NCBI GenBank assembly: GCA_002686445.1
Contig: NZCO01000023.1
Location: forward strand, 1 to 6,503
DNA: 6,503 nt
Direction of reading: 5' to 3'
Origin: a bacterium
GTDB lineage: Bacteria > Patescibacteriota > Andersenbacteria > UBA10190
Below, one piece after another: positions 5,466 to 6,503 of this stretch. Each line of letters opens with the position of its first letter. Within the stretch, counting starts at the first letter, position 1. Position numbers and translations under genes: made by a program. The notes under the pieces are model-generated. The model worked only from the letters and a program-made list of their open reading frames with translations. It was not told the origin of the DNA and did not search any database.

Positions 5466-6119
5466 TTAAAAACCGGTCACTCCCGCGATCAGCATTGTAA
5501 GGCGCAAGGCGGGAACGAATACTAATGCTGATAAGAGCGAACTAGCGAAGATGAGGATGCCGATTAGGATATAGAGGCTATACCGCTCCAGCCAGGTAAT
5601 GATATCGGGACGGTTTTCTAAGAAGAGATAGAGTACTTTCGAGCCATCCAGCGGTGGGATCGGGATCAGATTAAACAGCATCAGGAACCCGTTAATAGCC
5701 GCCACGGTGAAGAAGAAAGCTGGCAGCGCCGTGCCTTCGGGCGAAACACGAACCAAGAGAGCAAAGACGATAAGAATAACCAGATTCGTCGCGGGGCCAG
5801 CTAGCGCCACTATGGTTGGACCGTACTTACCTTTCCTCAAGTTGTAGTAATTAACGGGCACCGGCTTCGCCCAACCAAACACAAAGCCAGCCGACGACAG
5901 AATGAGGACGAGGGGGATAATGATCGAGCCCCACAAATCAATATGCTTGATCGGATTAAGCGACAGGCGCCCAGCATAATATGCCGTTGGGTCTCCCAAT
6001 CGAAGCGCCACATAGCCGTGAGCTACCTCGTGCAAAATGATGGCGATAGCAAAGCCTGCTATTTGGGCGAAGATCGCTTCCGGTGAGCTAGACACCAAAA
6101 ATTCGAGCACGTTCGTCAT
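5466..6119 (-). CDS. Site-2 protease family (M50) membrane metalloprotease (217 aa)
   Basis: This is an intramembrane zinc metalloprotease of the short group III type, without a PDZ domain. The zinc-binding HEVAH motif is at residues 30-34 with Glu31 as the catalytic residue. The third zinc ligand is Asp158 in the NLIPIPPLDG motif (150-159). The GPATN motif (108-112) typical of this subfamily is also present. Hydrophobic segments lie at about 15-37, 62-82, 100-123, 133-156 and 180-205. The conserved LGDPTAYYAGRLSLNPIKHID (41-61) and FGWAKPVPVNYYNLR (81-95) segments agree with bacterial M50 proteins related to YwhC. Substrates are unknown; relatives cleave membrane-bound anti-sigma factors or signal peptide remnants, and neither partner is visible nearby. 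There is no clear Shine-Dalgarno site or promoter. It is divergent from rpmB and lies just upstream of the str operon, which has its own promoter. Confidence 0.95.
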   Translation of the reverse strand: MTNVLEFLVSSSPEAIFAQIAGFAIAIILHEVAHGYVALRLGDPTAYYAGRLSLNPIKHIDLWGSIIIPLVLILSSAGFVFGWAKPVPVNYYNLRKGKYGPTIVALAGPATNLVILIVFALLVRVSPEGTALPAFFFTVAAINGFLMLFNLIPIPPLDGSKVLYLFLENRPDIITWLERYSLYILIGILIFASSLLSALVFVPALRLTMLIAGVTGF

Positions 6120-6167
6120 ATCTAGAGCCTAGGTTACCAAGGGCAGGCGTCTAAAACAATCACTTAC

Positions 6168-6196
6168 TTGCAAAATACGTATTTGTTCGTTATAAA
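6168..6196 (+). promoter_or_regulatory. Predicted leaderless promoter of rpmB
   Basis: TTGCAA (6168-6173), a 17-bp spacer and TATAAA (6191-6196) on the plus strand. Only 7 nt separate the -10 box from the ATG at 6204, so transcription would begin at or within a base or so of the start codon, leaving no room for a ribosome binding site. Confidence 0.65.
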
Positions 6197-6203
6197 AAGC
6201 TCC

Positions 6204-6431
6204 ATGGCCAGAGACTGCGCAATCTGTAGTAAGGAAAAGATGACCGGACACCACCGGAAGTTACTGCGTGGCCACCGCAATGTTACCGGCAAGCGAGTAT
6301 TCAAGCCGAACCTCCAGAAGACCATGTTCGAAGGCAAGAAAGTCCTCGCCTGCGTGAAGTGCATTAAAACCAAATCTCGAGCCGGGGCTACGAAGAAGAA
6401 GCCGGCCGTAACTGATACCGGCAAGTCATAG
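6204..6431 (+). CDS. rpmB: Ribosomal protein L28, zinc-binding type (75 aa)
   Basis: L28 is a small basic protein of the 50S subunit, near the E site. The sequence has the family signature MARDCAICSKEKMTGHHRK, the KRVFKPNLQK segment (30-39) and the strand KKVLACVKCIKT (45-56). Two CxxC pairs, Cys5/Cys8 and Cys50/Cys53, mark the zinc-ribbon (C+) form; zinc-free paralogs lack these cysteines. The C-terminus is a Lys-rich extension (AGATKKKPAVTDTGKS). Length is normal. The ATG at 6204 is chosen because it gives the family N-terminus. An upstream in-frame TTG at 6168 is the -35 box of the promoter and would add 12 unrelated residues. The gene is alone on the plus strand, with its own promoter and a strong terminator, so it is monocistronic. 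Confidence 0.97.
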   Translation: MARDCAICSKEKMTGHHRKLLRGHRNVTGKRVFKPNLQKTMFEGKKVLACVKCIKTKSRAGATKKKPAVTDTGKS

Positions 6432-6447
6432 ACTCTACATTTATAAA

Positions 6448-6481
6448 CGGCTCCCCGCCACCGGCGGGGGGCCGGTTTTTT
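6448..6481 (+). terminator. Strong rho-independent terminator of rpmB
   Basis: CGGCTCCCCGCC (6448-6459) pairs with GGCGGGGGGCCG (6463-6474) as a 12-bp GC-rich stem with one T-G pair and a 3-nt loop, followed by G and six T (6476-6481). It starts 16 bp after the rpmB stop. Confidence 0.95.
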
Positions 6482-6485
6482 GACC

Positions 6486-6503
6486 AAAAAAAGAACCGGC
6501 GGG
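6486..6503 (-). terminator. Partial minus-strand terminator cut by the right edge
   Basis: Read on the minus strand the last bases are CCCGCCGGTTC followed by seven T. This looks like the 3' arm and U-tract of an intrinsic terminator for a convergent gene outside the window. The 5' arm is not visible. Part of the block is also complementary to the base of the rpmB terminator (GCCGGTT at 6471-6477). Confidence 0.5.

Noticed and set aside
6120..6160. Promoter for the M50 protease gene
   Set aside because: TTGTTT-17-TAACCT and TTTAGA-18-TAGGCT both sit close to the ATG, but each is a poor consensus match and neither can be preferred.
6168..6203. Upstream TTG start for rpmB
   Set aside because: The added residues do not fit L28 and the TTG belongs to a good -35 box.
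1..6503. Recoding of TGA (as glycine, seen in some CPR lineages)
   Set aside because: Conserved genes contain no in-frame TGA and the 128-aa gene ends in TGA; standard code is sufficient.

Overview
The window is a compact bacterial chromosomal segment carrying the str (streptomycin) ribosomal operon. Minus-strand order is site-2 protease, rpsL (S12), rpsG (S7), fusA (EF-G), three small or unknown genes, then the 5' part of tuf (EF-Tu), which runs off the left edge. At the right end rpmB (L28) is on the plus strand, divergent from the protease gene. Short spacers, the style of the S12 and M50 proteins, and a zinc-type L28 suggest a Patescibacteria/CPR-like genome. This is a moderate inference from protein style only; no 16S or other decisive marker is present. 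TGA serves as a stop for one gene and the conserved genes contain no in-frame TGA, so the standard code fits.

Layout from right to left. An 84-bp divergent spacer separates rpmB and the M50 protease, and rpmB ends in a strong terminator. A good promoter (TTGACT-17-TATCCT) lies 18 bp past the protease stop and drives rpsL-rpsG-fusA, with a GC-rich hairpin in the leader. The genes are 4 bp (rpsL-rpsG) and 41 bp (rpsG-fusA) apart. fusA ends in a clear intrinsic terminator. In many bacteria tuf follows fusA directly. Here about 2 kb intervene, holding a 128-aa protein with a disordered acidic tail, a 79-aa probable single-pass membrane protein, and a 308-aa secreted protein of unknown function. 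Two more intrinsic terminators and separate promoters make the 308-aa gene and tuf independent transcription units.

Functionally, S12, S7, L28, EF-G and EF-Tu are core translation parts. Nothing in the sequence ties the three inserted genes to translation, and I could not assign them a function. The most notable signals are these: promoters tightly interleaved with the preceding terminators, including one whose -35 lies in the fusA terminator hairpin; two predicted leaderless starts (rpmB and the 128-aa gene); lack of Shine-Dalgarno sites on the translation genes; and an S12 with non-consensus residues at two positions classically linked to streptomycin response. I see no CRISPR array, mobile element, tRNA or rRNA, and no strong case for an undescribed multi-gene system.
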